Positions 24,617-33,142 are shown, counted from the first letter of the stretch. The stretch is DNA of 64,000 nucleotides from Faecalibacterium sp. I4-3-84 (GCF_023347255.1 NZ_CP094466.1:2976001-3040000); one strand, 5' to 3'. Made by a program: numbers and translations. The notes: generated by a model from the letters alone, not told the origin.

Positions 24617-25579
24617 TTAGATTATCTTACTAAGCGGGCTGTGCTTGCGGTACATCTCTGCAAGGTCGTCTTGGTTCACATCCAAATAGGCCTGCTCTGT
24701 TACGGTAACGCTGCTGTGCCCTAGCAAGCGGCTCAAGGTGTAGATGTCTCCGCCGCTCATAAGGAAGCGCTTTGCAAAGTTGTTTCGAAAAACATGCGGG
24801 TGAATGTCCTTTAGTCCTATCCGCTGGGCATACTTGCGAACATTGGCTTCAAAATTATTCACCTCAAGAAATTTACCTTTGTTTGTACAGAACAGAAAAT
24901 CGCTGTCCCGGTATCTATCCTTATACTTTATCCACCGTTGCAGTTGCGTTGCCATTTTGTCAGAGAAGAACACATAGCGGCCTTTCTTACCCTTGGTGTT
25001 CTCCGCCGGGAGATAGATGTACCGTTTTTGCAAATTCACATCCGTTACTTGAATCAGTAGACATTCGTTGACCCTCATGCCAGTATCTAGCAAAAGCTGA
25101 ATAACGATAGAATCCCGGTACTCGCTAAAGCTGGCCGTATTCATATTCCGCAGTAGTTTGCGGAAGTCCTCATCCGACACAAACTCAAGCGGGCGGCGTT
25201 CCACCTTGATGTAATCGCTACGTTTGACAGGTGAACGGAGAATCAAGTCCTCTTCCACACACCAGCCAAAGAAAGCGCTCATGTTCCGCAGGTAGTTGTT
25301 GATAGTCACATCTGACACTTTCTTGCCGAAATCCAACCGCCGCTCCTGATAGTTCCCGCTGTTCGGATTGCTTGTGACTGTGTATTTGCCCCGCTCCTTT
25401 ATCTGTTTAACATAGTTCTGAATGACCGTGTGCGTGATTTTCTCTGTCTGTGTGATTCCCTGTTCATCAAGGTAAAGCATCAAAAGCCGCAACGTTTGTT
25501 CATAACTTCCAATCGTCTTTGTTGCAAGCCCTTTGTTTTCACAGTGTTCAATGAACATCTCCACATCCCGGATAAGCAT
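24617..25579 (-). CDS. Tyrosine site-specific integrase
   Basis: A 320-residue phage-type recombinase. The N-terminal SAM-like arm/core-binding domain (about 1-110; VEMFIEHCENKGLATKTIGS) precedes the catalytic domain with LLLDTGMRVNECL (first catalytic Arg), HPHVFRNNFAKRF (His-x-x-Arg) and LLGHSSVTVTEQAY (His and the nucleophile Tyr). All catalytic residues are present. The ATG at 25579 is eight bases after AGGAGG; the first 13 residues of a longer frame are rejected. It lies directly inside the right end of the element, the usual place for an integrase next to its attachment site, and almost certainly catalysed insertion into spo0A. Confidence 0.95.
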   Translation of the reverse strand: MLIRDVEMFIEHCENKGLATKTIGSYEQTLRLLMLYLDEQGITQTEKITHTVIQNYVKQIKERGKYTVTSNPNSGNYQERRLDFGKKVSDVTINNYLRNMSAFFGWCVEEDLILRSPVKRSDYIKVERRPLEFVSDEDFRKLLRNMNTASFSEYRDSIVIQLLLDTGMRVNECLLIQVTDVNLQKRYIYLPAENTKGKKGRYVFFSDKMATQLQRWIKYKDRYRDSDFLFCTNKGKFLEVNNFEANVRKYAQRIGLKDIHPHVFRNNFAKRFLMSGGDIYTLSRLLGHSSVTVTEQAYLDVNQDDLAEMYRKHSPLSKII

Positions 25580-25608
25580 AAAAAATAACCTCCTGTATTT
25601 GCCGGGAC

Positions 25609-25764
25609 TATGACCCAATAAATACAGGAGATTTATTGCCTTAGATTTAAGCTATTTATTGGTCTGGTTCCATATTTCCACAACGTTTTTCGCTATACTG
25701 GTTGGTATAGCTCCCATCGTTGGAATATTATGGAACAATTTCAGACGTTTTACCGTTTCTCTGT
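25609..25764. repeat. Right end of the element with arm-like repeats
   Basis: This 156-base stretch between the integrase and spo0A holds AATAAAT/ATTTATT (25618-25637), CTTAGATTTA (25640-25649) whose reverse complement echoes the AATAAATCTAAG at the left end (19241-19252), and the palindrome CTATAC-TGGTTG-GTATAG (25693-25710), which contains the GTTGGTATAG also found at the left end (19271-19280). These are plausible integrase arm sites. Confidence 0.6.
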
Positions 25765-26523
25765 TTACCCAACCCTCTGTCGTTTATCCAGCCGCATCTT
25801 ATCCGCAATCATCGCGATGAACTCCGAGTTGGTGGGCTTGCCGCGCAGGTTATGGATGGTATAACCGAAGTAGCTGTTGAGGGTGTCCACGTCTCCCCGG
25901 TCCCATGCCACCTCGATGGCGTGGCGGATGGCGCGCTCCACCCGGCTGGCGGTGGTGCCGTTTTTCTTGGCGATTTCCGGGTACAGGCGCTTGGTCACGG
26001 CGTTGATGTACTCCGGCTCGTTCATGGTGAGCAGGATGGCATCCCGCAGGAACTGGTAGCCCTTGATGTGGGCAGGGACGCCGATCTGATGCAGGATCTC
26101 GGTAACGGTCAGCTCATCGCTGTCCACGCTGGTGTGCAGGATGTGCTTTTCCGGGCCAAGTGCCGCCTTGAGCACCCGTGCGGCAAGCACGGTCTCATCA
26201 AAGGGCTTTACAAAGTAGTAGGCAAAGCCTTCGTCCAGCAGCTCCTGAACCATCTCTTCGCTCTGGAAGGCACCGGTCACGAAGAAGGAGGTGTGCCGCT
26301 CACCGGCGGCATTGTAGCGCTGCTTTACCGCAAGGGCATCCAGACCGGGCATAAAAGCATCCAGCAGAACCACCTGCGGGCGCACGGTGAGCATTTTCTG
26401 CAGGACCTTGTTGCCGTCCTTTTCCACAACGGTCACGTCCACGCCCTTCTGCTCCAGCGCTTCGCGGCAGGCGGCAGTGAACGGGGCACCAGTATCCGAC
26501 ATCAAAAATCTAACTTTGTCCAT
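25765..26523 (-). CDS. spo0A: Sporulation master regulator Spo0A (3' end supplied by the element)
   Basis: A 252-residue response regulator. The receiver (about 1-120) has the phosphorylation Asp 55 in [10 protein letters not shown] and Lys 106 in FVKPF; the usual second acidic residue at position 11 is Thr (SDTG). The Spo0A_C DNA-binding domain (about 140-252) contains [17 protein letters not shown] and ends [14 protein letters not shown] precedes the ATG at 26523. It follows spoIVB, the normal order in Firmicutes. The last part of the gene was brought by the inserted element: its terminal 103 coding bases differ from the displaced copy at 13 silent positions. The protein is therefore unchanged by the insertion, though its 3' flank is new. 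Confidence 0.96.
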   Translation of the reverse strand: MDKVRFLMSDTGAPFTAACREALEQKGVDVTVVEKDGNKVLQKMLTVRPQVVLLDAFMPGLDALAVKQRYNAAGERHTSFFVTGAFQSEEMVQELLDEGFAYYFVKPFDETVLAARVLKAALGPEKHILHTSVDSDELTVTEILHQIGVPAHIKGYQFLRDAILLTMNEPEYINAVTKRLYPEIAKKNGTTASRVERAIRHAIEVAWDRGDVDTLNSYFGYTIHNLRGKPTNSEFIAMIADKMRLDKRQRVG

Positions 26524-26639
26524 GGTTGTTTCCTCCAATGTGTGCAGTTCCCTTAACACCATGGATTTTACCATAATTTTCCAGAACTTTCAACGGTTTA
26601 TATTGGCAAATTTTGGCAAAGAAAATCGAAACCCGCAAA

Positions 26640-27887
26640 TTATTTTGCGTTTTGGGCCTGCGTATGCGCTGTATCGTCTGTCTTTTCAACAGCGCGGGCC
26701 TGCTTGAGCATGGTCTGAGCAAAAATGCCGTAGCCCCGCGTGGGGTCGTTTACCAGCACATGGGTCACTGCACCCACCAGTCTGCCGTTCTGCAGGATGG
26801 GACTGCCGCTCATGCCCTGCACGATGCCGCCGGTTTTGGCAAGCAGCTGCCGGTCGGTCACGCGCAGGATCATGTTGCGGTGGGGGTCTGCGTCGTTTAC
26901 CTTTTCAATGCGGATGCGGTATGCCTTGGGCACCTCGCCGTCCACGGTCGTCCAGATCTCGGCATCGCCCGGCACAACCTCCTGCGCAAAAGCCATCTCC
27001 AGCTCCGGGCCGGAAAATGCAGCCCGTGTTCTGCCATAGACCCCTGTCTTGCTGTTGATGCAGATGCTGCCAAGCGCATGGGTGCTCAAAAAGCGGCCCT
27101 TCAGCTCACCGGGGCTGCCCACGGTGCCGCTGGTACACCCCACGATCTGGCAGGGGACGATCTCGCCGCTGCGCAGGGCCACGCTCTCACCGGTGTCGCT
27201 GTCGCTGATGGGGTGGCCAAGCCCGGCAAACACCCCGGCGGCATTGTCCACAAAGGTCATGGTGCCTACCCCGGCGGAAGAATCCCGCACCCACATCCCG
27301 GCGCGCCACTGCCCGGCGGTGCTGTCCCACACGGGGGTCAGCCGGGTCTGGAATTGCTCACCATTGCGGATGTAGACCACCTGCACCGGTGCGCCTGCGG
27401 CCGTTTCCAGAGCATCGTGCACGGCGTCGTTCGTCTCGGTCAGAGCGTCATCCATGCGCACCACCCGGTCGCCCAGCCGCAGCCCGGCCTTCTTGGCGGG
27501 GTTTGCGGTGCCGTCCGGGGTGTTCAGGTCGGAAAAGCCCACAATGAGCGCGCCCTCGGAGAACATCTTAACGCCGAAAGGCGTACCGCACACGGTTACC
27601 ACCGGACGTGTTTCCACCAGAGCGCGCACAGTCTTGACGGGCAGCCACCCGCCAATGGACAAAGTGGCCTGATAGCTGCCCGCAGCCTGCGTGCTGGCCG
27701 CGTTGCGGGAGCCAGCGGTGCGCAGCGGCTGCACATAGGCAAAACGGGGCAGGGTAAGGGTCTGGCCGGGTTCCAGCAAAATTTCAGCAGGCAGACTGTG
27801 CCACAGCCAGCCCAGCACCGCCAGCGCGGCCACCAGAAGATAAGTTGCCGCAATGCTGCCAGCGCGGCGTAGTTTTGATCTGCGCAT
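26640..27887 (-). CDS. spoIVB: SpoIVB peptidase
   Basis: A 415-residue serine peptidase which in Bacillus is secreted into the space around the forespore and triggers sigma-K activation. It has a short basic N-terminus and one signal-anchor helix (about 10-30), a PDZ domain (about 110-185; AKKAGLRLGDRVVRMDD) and the SpoIVB peptidase domain with FAGLGHPISD (His 225) and GMSGSP (Ser 360). I chose the ATG at 27887, preceded by AAAGGGG; longer frames run into the tRNA gene upstream. It lies directly before spo0A on the same strand. No sigK is in the window, so its target is not shown. Confidence 0.94.
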   Translation of the reverse strand: MRRSKLRRAGSIAATYLLVAALAVLGWLWHSLPAEILLEPGQTLTLPRFAYVQPLRTAGSRNAASTQAAGSYQATLSIGGWLPVKTVRALVETRPVVTVCGTPFGVKMFSEGALIVGFSDLNTPDGTANPAKKAGLRLGDRVVRMDDALTETNDAVHDALETAAGAPVQVVYIRNGEQFQTRLTPVWDSTAGQWRAGMWVRDSSAGVGTMTFVDNAAGVFAGLGHPISDSDTGESVALRSGEIVPCQIVGCTSGTVGSPGELKGRFLSTHALGSICINSKTGVYGRTRAAFSGPELEMAFAQEVVPGDAEIWTTVDGEVPKAYRIRIEKVNDADPHRNMILRVTDRQLLAKTGGIVQGMSGSPILQNGRLVGAVTHVLVNDPTRGYGIFAQTMLKQARAVEKTDDTAHTQAQNAK

Positions 27888-28044
27888 CGGCAAAAAGCCC
27901 CTTTCCGCCATGGAAAATGATACGATCGTCCGGCGATAGTATGCGCTGTGAAGGGCGGAAATATCAATGCAGTGATTGACTTTTGCCGCCGGAACTGATA
28001 CTATATTAAGGCGGTTTGGCCGCACCTGTAGAATAGAAGAATAC

Positions 28045-28126
28045 GCGGGTATGGTGGAATTGGCAGACGCGCAGGATTTAGGTTCCTGTGCCGCAAGGCG
28101 TGTGGGTTCGACCCCCACTACCCGCA
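28045..28126 (+). tRNA. tRNA-Leu (anticodon UAG)
   Basis: Acceptor stem GCGGGTA with TACCCGC, D arm with GGAATTGGCAGAC, anticodon stem CAGGA/TCCTG around TTTAGGT (anticodon TAG), a long variable arm typical of class II tRNA, and GGGTTCGACCC in the T arm. CCA is not encoded. It converges on the tRNA-Leu(GAG) gene. Confidence 0.96.
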
Positions 28127-28136
28127 TAAGAGAAAA

Positions 28137-28170
28137 AGCGCGATGAGTTCTCAGAATTCATCGCGCTTTC
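28137..28170 (+). terminator. Terminator after tRNA-Leu(UAG)
   Basis: AGCGCGATGA (28137-28146) pairs with TCATCGCGCT (28158-28167), then TTTCTT. Confidence 0.85.
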
Positions 28171-28210
28171 TTATATAATAAATAGTGTTGTTCGAGGTCT
28201 GCTCCCTCGC

Positions 28211-28249
28211 ACAAAAAGAAAAACCAGCACACAATGTGTACTGGTTTTT
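28211..28249 (-). terminator. Terminator after tRNA-Leu(GAG)
   Basis: AAAAACCAGCACAC (28219-28232) pairs with GTGTACTGGTTTTT (28236-28249), giving a T run followed by CTTTTTG on the minus strand. Confidence 0.85.
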
Positions 28250-28332
28250 GGTGCGAGGGAGGGGACTCGAACCCCCAAGGATAAACCACACGCACCTCAA
28301 ACGTGCGCGTCTGCCAGTTCCGCCACCCTCGC
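28249..28332 (-). tRNA. tRNA-Leu (anticodon GAG)
   Basis: Acceptor GCGAGGG with CCCTCGC, discriminator A and an encoded CCA (28249-28251). Anticodon stem CACGT/GCGTG around TTGAGGT gives anticodon GAG; a long variable arm and GGGTTCGAGTCCC T arm complete a class II tRNA-Leu. It has its own consensus promoter at 28399-28427. Confidence 0.95.
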
Positions 28333-28398
28333 ATACCGTATTGTTTTCGCAGCCCTGAAATCTCTGAGGTGAAAGACCGTGATGCGGACTGCTTGAAT

Positions 28399-28427
28399 AT
28401 ATTACCACGTTCCTGGCAGATAGTCAA
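28399..28427 (-). promoter_or_regulatory. Promoter of tRNA-Leu(GAG)
   Basis: Minus-strand TTGACT (28422-28427) and TAATAT (28399-28404) with a 17-base spacer, 67 bases before the mature 5' end. Confidence 0.75.
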
Positions 28428-28630
28428 GCGCTTTTTCTCTTTTTAAATGAAATTTTCGGGCCGTCATTCCTTAAGAATATGTTGGTTGAAATGCATGGAT
28501 GGGTGTGATACTATATAACTAACTATCTCTGCTCAGTTGTTTTGGCAGCAGGGAAGAAGATGATAAGGATACGGCGGAAATGCATTTCTGCGCAGGGTGC
28601 AGACCGGCCGGTTTTTTGAAAGGAATTTGA

Positions 28631-30097
28631 GTGGACGCAGGAATGAACGAGAAAAAAGAAAATGTTATTGTAAACGGTTTTTTCTGGCGCTTTGCAGAGC
28701 GGTGCGGTGTGCAGCTGATCTCAGCGGTGGTGTCCATCCTTCTGGCGCGCATCCTTACACCCGATGATTACGGCAAGGTGGCACTGGTGACGGTGTTCAA
28801 CAATATCATGTATGTCCTGCTGGACTGCGGCATTGGCACCGCGCTGGTGCAGAAGAAGGAAGTGGACGAGCTGGATTACTCGTCGGCGTTCTTTTTCAGC
28901 ATTGTGATCAGCTTTGTGCTGTATGGGGGAATGTTCGTGGCGGCACCGTATCTGGCTGCTTTCTACAATGACCCCAGCATGACCCCAATCTTTCGCGGCA
29001 TCAGCCTGACAGTGGCGGTCTGCGGCATCAAAACGATCCAGCAGGCGCATGTGACCCGGAACATGAAGTTCCAGTATTTTTTCTATTCCGCCTTTGCGGG
29101 CGCGATCGTATCCACGGTTCTGGGCCTGGGCCTTGCCTATATGGGCTTTGGAGTCTGGGCGCTGGTGGTGCAGCAGGTATCCAATATCACGGTGGACACG
29201 CTGGTGTTGTGGAAGCTGTCCTCCTGGCGGCCTAAGATGGAGTTTTCGTGGCAGCACCTGAAAGGGCTGCTCTCTTATGGCTGGAAGCTGCTGGCCTCGT
29301 CGCTGAGCAGCGTCATCTACAACAACCTGCGCAGCCTGATCATCGGCAAGATGTACACCTCGGCGGATCTGGCGTATTACAATCAGGGCGATAACCTGAC
29401 TTATAATATCGCGTCAAGCGTGGATACTTCCATTGAGAGCGTTTTGTTCCCGGTCATGTCCTCACTGCAGGATGACCGTGCGCAGGTCAAGAACATGACC
29501 CGCCGCTCCATCAAGACCAGCACCTATATCATTGCGCCGGTGATGATGAGCATTGCGTTCTGTGCCGAACCGCTGGTGCGCCTGATCCTCACCGAGAAGT
29601 GGCTGCCCTGTGTGCTGTTCCTCAGGGTGTTCTGCCTGAGCTATATATGCTGGCCGATCATCACGGCAAACCTGAATGCAGCCAAGGCAGTGGGCCGCAG
29701 CGATCTTTACCTGAAGCGTCAGCTTATGAACGAAGCGGTGTGCATCCTTCTTCTGCTGGCAACATTCCGTATCAGCGTCGAGGCCATTGCATATGGTGTG
29801 CTGATCACGAATGTCGTGACCCAGATCCTGGATGCACAGCCCAGCAAAAAGCTGATCGACTATGGCTATCTGGAACAGATGCGCGATATCCTGCCGACCC
29901 TGCTGCTGGCAGCGGGCGCAGGCCTGTGCGTGTATCTGGTCATTTTCCTGCACCTGCCGGATCTGCTGACGGTGATCATTCAGGTGGTGGTTGGTCTGGG
30001 CATTTATCTGACAGGCTCTGCCATTCTGGAATTGGACACCTTTGAATATTTCAAGGATGTGCTGGCTCCGTCCATTCGGCAGAAGCTGAAACGCTGA
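28631..30097 (+). CDS. Polysaccharide flippase of the MOP superfamily (Wzx/TuaB-like)
   Basis: A 488-residue membrane protein with about twelve to fourteen helices. The N-terminal segment (NGFFWRFAERCGVQLISAVV, then LLARILTPDDYGKVALVTVF) is typical of flippases that turn lipid-linked oligosaccharide units to the outer face. It may act with the sugar transferase at 6952, although the genes are far apart. The GTG at 28631 follows AAAGGA by six bases; an ATG at 28643 is the alternative. It stands alone between the tRNA genes and the uxu operon, with a strong terminator behind it. Confidence 0.9.
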   Translation: MDAGMNEKKENVIVNGFFWRFAERCGVQLISAVVSILLARILTPDDYGKVALVTVFNNIMYVLLDCGIGTALVQKKEVDELDYSSAFFFSIVISFVLYGGMFVAAPYLAAFYNDPSMTPIFRGISLTVAVCGIKTIQQAHVTRNMKFQYFFYSAFAGAIVSTVLGLGLAYMGFGVWALVVQQVSNITVDTLVLWKLSSWRPKMEFSWQHLKGLLSYGWKLLASSLSSVIYNNLRSLIIGKMYTSADLAYYNQGDNLTYNIASSVDTSIESVLFPVMSSLQDDRAQVKNMTRRSIKTSTYIIAPVMMSIAFCAEPLVRLILTEKWLPCVLFLRVFCLSYICWPIITANLNAAKAVGRSDLYLKRQLMNEAVCILLLLATFRISVEAIAYGVLITNVVTQILDAQPSKKLIDYGYLEQMRDILPTLLLAAGAGLCVYLVIFLHLPDLLTVIIQVVVGLGIYLTGSAILELDTFEYFKDVLAPSIRQKLKR

Positions 30098-30118
30098 AAC
30101 CGGCATTTTGAATCGCGT

Positions 30119-30157
30119 AAAAATCCGTCGGGCGGGTGATGTCCGACGGATTTTTGT
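30119..30157 (+). terminator. Terminator after the flippase gene
   Basis: AAAAATCCGTCGG (30119-30131) pairs with CCGACGGATTTTT (30143-30155). Confidence 0.88.
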
Positions 30158-30210
30158 TCTTTTTGTCTAAAGTATACAAGAACAAACATTAAAAACCGGC
30201 AAAGCGACCA

Positions 30211-30239
30211 TTGAAAAAACGCAACTGATATACTAGAAT
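30211..30239 (+). promoter_or_regulatory. Promoter of uxuA-uxuB
   Basis: TTGAAA (30211-30216) and TAGAAT (30234-30239) with a 17-base spacer, about 70 bases before the uxuA ATG. Confidence 0.7.
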
Positions 30240-30312
30240 ATAAGTACAAGAGCGCGGCACACGGCTGCGCGGAAAATGCAAAGCAGAAAATATAAAACAG
30301 GAGGATTTTCCT

Positions 30313-31413
30313 ATGCCTATGAAAATGGGTTGGCGCTGGTATGGCGAGGGCAACGATCCCATCAGCCTGAGCGACATCAAGCAGATCCCCGGCGTGACCA
30401 GCATCGTCTGGGCGCTGCACGATAAGATGCCCGGCGAGATCTGGGAGATCGACGAGATCCAGAAGGTAGCCGATCAGATCCACGCCTACGGCTTCGACAT
30501 GGACGTGGTCGAGTCGGTCAATGTCCACGATGACATCAAGATCGGCCTGCCCACCCGCGACAAGTACATCGAGAACTACAAGCAGTGCATCCGCAATCTG
30601 TCCAAGTTCGGTGTCAAGGTCATCTGCTACAACTTCATGCCGGTGTTCGACTGGACCCGTACCGATCTGTTCCACCCCGTGGGCGACGGCTCCACTGCAC
30701 TGTTCTATGAGAAGGACAAGATCAAGGGCGATTACAAGGCTATGGCTGAGTACATCATGTCCTTCACTGAGAAGTATAACATGACCTTCCCCGGCTGGGA
30801 GCCGGAGCGCATGGCAAAGCTGGACGAGCTGTTCAAGGCTTACGCCCCTGTCACCAAGGAAAAGCTGTGGGAAAACCTGAAGTACTTTCTGGAAGCACTG
30901 ATGCCCACCTGCCATGAGTGCGGCATCAAAATGGCCATCCATCAGGATGATCCCCCTTGGGATATCTTCGGCCTGCCCCGTCTGCTGGTGGATGCTGAGA
31001 GCATCGACCGCTTCCTGAGCATGGTGGATGATCCGTACAACTGCCTGACCCTGTGCACCGGCAGCCTGAACGCAAACCCCAACAACAACTGTGCCGAGAT
31101 CGTGCGCAAGCACTGCGACCGCATTGCCTTTGGTCACATCCGCAACATCCACCACTTCCCCAACGGCGACTTCTCCGAGGCTGCTCACCGCGACTGCTGC
31201 GGCGAGACCGGCATCATCGAGGTGCTGCGTGCTTACCATGACTGCGGCTTTGAGGGCTACATCCGTCCCGACCACGGCCGTCAGCTGTGGGAGGAAGGCC
31301 CCGGCAGCTGCCGCCCCGGTTACGGCAAGTATGACCGTGCTCTGGGCGTTCAGTACATGCTGGGTGTCTGGGATCTGCTGGATCGTCTGGATGAAGAGAA
31401 AAAGAAGGGCTGA
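30313..31413 (+). CDS. uxuA: Mannonate dehydratase
   Basis: A 366-residue enzyme that removes water from D-mannonate to give 2-keto-3-deoxygluconate, in the breakdown of glucuronate. The start MKMGWRWYGEGNDPI, the GVTSIVWALHD block, VICYNFMPVFDWTRTD and the metal-site segments AIHQDDPPWDIFGLPR and HIRNIHHFPNG are those of the UxuA family. AGGAGG precedes the ATG, and the ATG at 30319 is an alternative start. uxuB follows after five bases. The nearby TRAP transporter and sensor genes suggest a hexuronate use cluster. Confidence 0.97.
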   Translation: MPMKMGWRWYGEGNDPISLSDIKQIPGVTSIVWALHDKMPGEIWEIDEIQKVADQIHAYGFDMDVVESVNVHDDIKIGLPTRDKYIENYKQCIRNLSKFGVKVICYNFMPVFDWTRTDLFHPVGDGSTALFYEKDKIKGDYKAMAEYIMSFTEKYNMTFPGWEPERMAKLDELFKAYAPVTKEKLWENLKYFLEALMPTCHECGIKMAIHQDDPPWDIFGLPRLLVDAESIDRFLSMVDDPYNCLTLCTGSLNANPNNNCAEIVRKHCDRIAFGHIRNIHHFPNGDFSEAAHRDCCGETGIIEVLRAYHDCGFEGYIRPDHGRQLWEEGPGSCRPGYGKYDRALGVQYMLGVWDLLDRLDEEKKKG

Positions 31414-31418
31414 TAAAT

Positions 31419-33005
31419 ATGAAGCTGTCTGAGATCAAAAACGGCAATCTGTCCGCCGAGTGGGCAGAGAAGGGCTATGAGCTGCCCAAATTCGATATCG
31501 AGGCTGTCAAGGCCAAGACCCACGCTGAACCCACCTGGGTGCACTTCGGCGCAGGCAATATCTTCCGTGCATTCCCGGCTGCCATCCTGAACGATGCGCT
31601 GAACACCGGCAAGTATGACCGCGGTGTCATCGTGGCCGAGAGCTTTGACTACGAGATCATCGACAAGGCTTATCGTCCCTACGACAATATGAGCCTGCTG
31701 GTCTGCCTGAAGTCCACCGGCGAGATCGAGAAGAAGGTGGTGGCTTCCGTTACCGAGAGCCTGAAGGCTGACTACTCCTTCGGCGAGGACTGGGCACGTC
31801 TGGTGGAGATCTTCCAGAACCCCAGCCTGCAGATGATCTCCTTCACCATCACTGAGAAGGGCTACGGCGTTGCTCCTGCTGATCTGGAGCGCGGCCTGAC
31901 CCCCGTGCTGGCCATGGGCAAGGTCACTGCTCTGCTGTACGAACGCTTCAAGGCCGGCAAGCTGCCCCTGACCGTCCAGAGCATGGATAACTGCTCCCAC
32001 AACGGCGATAAGGTCAAGAATGCTGTCCACGCATACGCCGCAAAGTGGGTGGAGCAGGGTCTGGTGCCCGCCGAGTTCCTGGCCTATGTGCAGGACGAGA
32101 CCAAGATCACCTTCCCCTGGAGCATGATCGACAAGATCACCCCGCGCCCGGATGCCAAGGTCCAGCAGATGCTGGCCGACGACGGCTTTGAGGACAACTA
32201 CACCATCGTCACCGAGAAGCACACCTTCACCGCTCCCTTCGTTAACGCCGAGGAGACCCAGTACCTGTGCATCGAGGATCACTACACCAATGGCCGTCCT
32301 CCGCTGGAGCTGGGCGGTGTGCTGTACTGCGACCGCGAGACCGTGGACAAGATCGAGAAGATGAAGGTGTGCACCTGCCTGAACCCGCTGCACACTGCAA
32401 TGTCCATCTATGGCTGCATGCTGGGCTACACCCTGATCTCCGCCGAGATGGCCGATGAAGACCTGCGTGCCTTCATCCAGAAGATCGGCTACATCGAGGC
32501 TATGCCTGTGGTCGTTGATCCCGGCGTACTGAACCCCTACGAGTTCATCGGTGCTGTCATCAACCGCCGTCTGCCCAACCCCTTCATGCCGGATGCTCCC
32601 CAGCGTATCGCTACCGATACCTCCCAGAAGCTGGCCATCCGCTTTGGCGAGACCATCAAGGCCTACGAGGCACGCGGTCTGGACAAGAGCAACCTGATCC
32701 TGATCCCGCTGGTGCTGGCAGGCTACGCCCGCTACCTGAAGGGCATCGATGACAACGGCCAGGCCTTTGAGCCTTCCACCGATCCGCTGCTGGCTGAGCT
32801 GCAGGCCATCGTGGCTCCGCTGGAGGTCAAGGAAGGCGAGCAGGACTTCAGCTGCCTGAAGCAGCTCTACAGCCGCACCGATGTGTTCGGCGTAGATCTG
32901 TACGCTGTTGGTCTGGGCGAGAAGACCGAGGCAATGGCCAAGGAGCTGTTTGCAGGCCCCGGCGCTGTGCGCAAGACCCTGCACAAGTATACGCTGGCCC
33001 GTTGA
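31419..33005 (+). CDS. uxuB: Fructuronate reductase (mannitol dehydrogenase family)
   Basis: A 528-residue NAD-dependent long-chain polyol dehydrogenase that reduces D-fructuronate to D-mannonate, the substrate of UxuA. The nucleotide-binding stretch THVHFGAGNIFRAF-like (WVHFGAGNIFRAFPAAI, about residues 44-60) and the C-terminal substrate domain with DNCSHNGDK fit the mannitol dehydrogenase superfamily; its place directly after uxuA favours fructuronate over mannitol or tagaturonate as substrate. Two terminators follow, so the operon has two genes. Codon use is strongly biased, which suggests high expression. Confidence 0.93.
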   Translation: MKLSEIKNGNLSAEWAEKGYELPKFDIEAVKAKTHAEPTWVHFGAGNIFRAFPAAILNDALNTGKYDRGVIVAESFDYEIIDKAYRPYDNMSLLVCLKSTGEIEKKVVASVTESLKADYSFGEDWARLVEIFQNPSLQMISFTITEKGYGVAPADLERGLTPVLAMGKVTALLYERFKAGKLPLTVQSMDNCSHNGDKVKNAVHAYAAKWVEQGLVPAEFLAYVQDETKITFPWSMIDKITPRPDAKVQQMLADDGFEDNYTIVTEKHTFTAPFVNAEETQYLCIEDHYTNGRPPLELGGVLYCDRETVDKIEKMKVCTCLNPLHTAMSIYGCMLGYTLISAEMADEDLRAFIQKIGYIEAMPVVVDPGVLNPYEFIGAVINRRLPNPFMPDAPQRIATDTSQKLAIRFGETIKAYEARGLDKSNLILIPLVLAGYARYLKGIDDNGQAFEPSTDPLLAELQAIVAPLEVKEGEQDFSCLKQLYSRTDVFGVDLYAVGLGEKTEAMAKELFAGPGAVRKTLHKYTLAR

Positions 33006-33037
33006 TCGGCTGACGCAATCACATAAGCTATCTTCGC

Positions 33038-33120
33038 ACCCACGCTGCGCGTTGCTTTGCCGCAGTGTGGGTCTTTATAAAAGAAAAGAACTGCTGAACG
33101 AAATGTCAGCAGTTCTTTTT
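33038..33120. terminator. Two tandem terminators after uxuB
   Basis: First stem ACCCACGCTGCG (33038-33049) with CGCAGTGTGGGT (33061-33072). Second stem AAGAACTGCTGA (33086-33097) with TCAGCAGTTCTT (33106-33117) and flanking A and T runs, so the second can also end the convergent minus-strand gene. Confidence 0.85.
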
Positions 33121-33142
33121 TGCGTGTGCATATTTTTTGGGC

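Larger units (their letters stand above)
19228..25764. mobile_element. Integrative element inserted in spo0A
   Basis: A 6.5-kb AT-rich island between the displaced spo0A 3' end and the intact spo0A. It carries a tyrosine integrase next to its right end, a serine recombinase, an HNH protein, a broken helicase-like gene, an Ltp-like membrane protein and a small ribbon-helix-helix protein. Base composition differs clearly from the flanks. GTTGGTATAG occurs near both ends (19271-19280 and 25701-25710). No relaxase, coupling protein or phage structural gene is visible, so it is a mobilisable satellite, a small genomic island or a remnant. The exact recombination point lies somewhere in the 206 bases shared by the two spo0A copies. 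Confidence 0.88.

Noticed and set aside
19228-25764. Conjugative element or prophage
   Set aside because: No relaxase, coupling ATPase, type IV secretion, capsid, terminase or lysis gene is visible. Only integration, recombination and accessory genes are present.
28158-28427. Two small open frames across the tRNA-Leu(GAG) region
   Set aside because: They are accidental reading through a tRNA gene, its promoter and its terminator.
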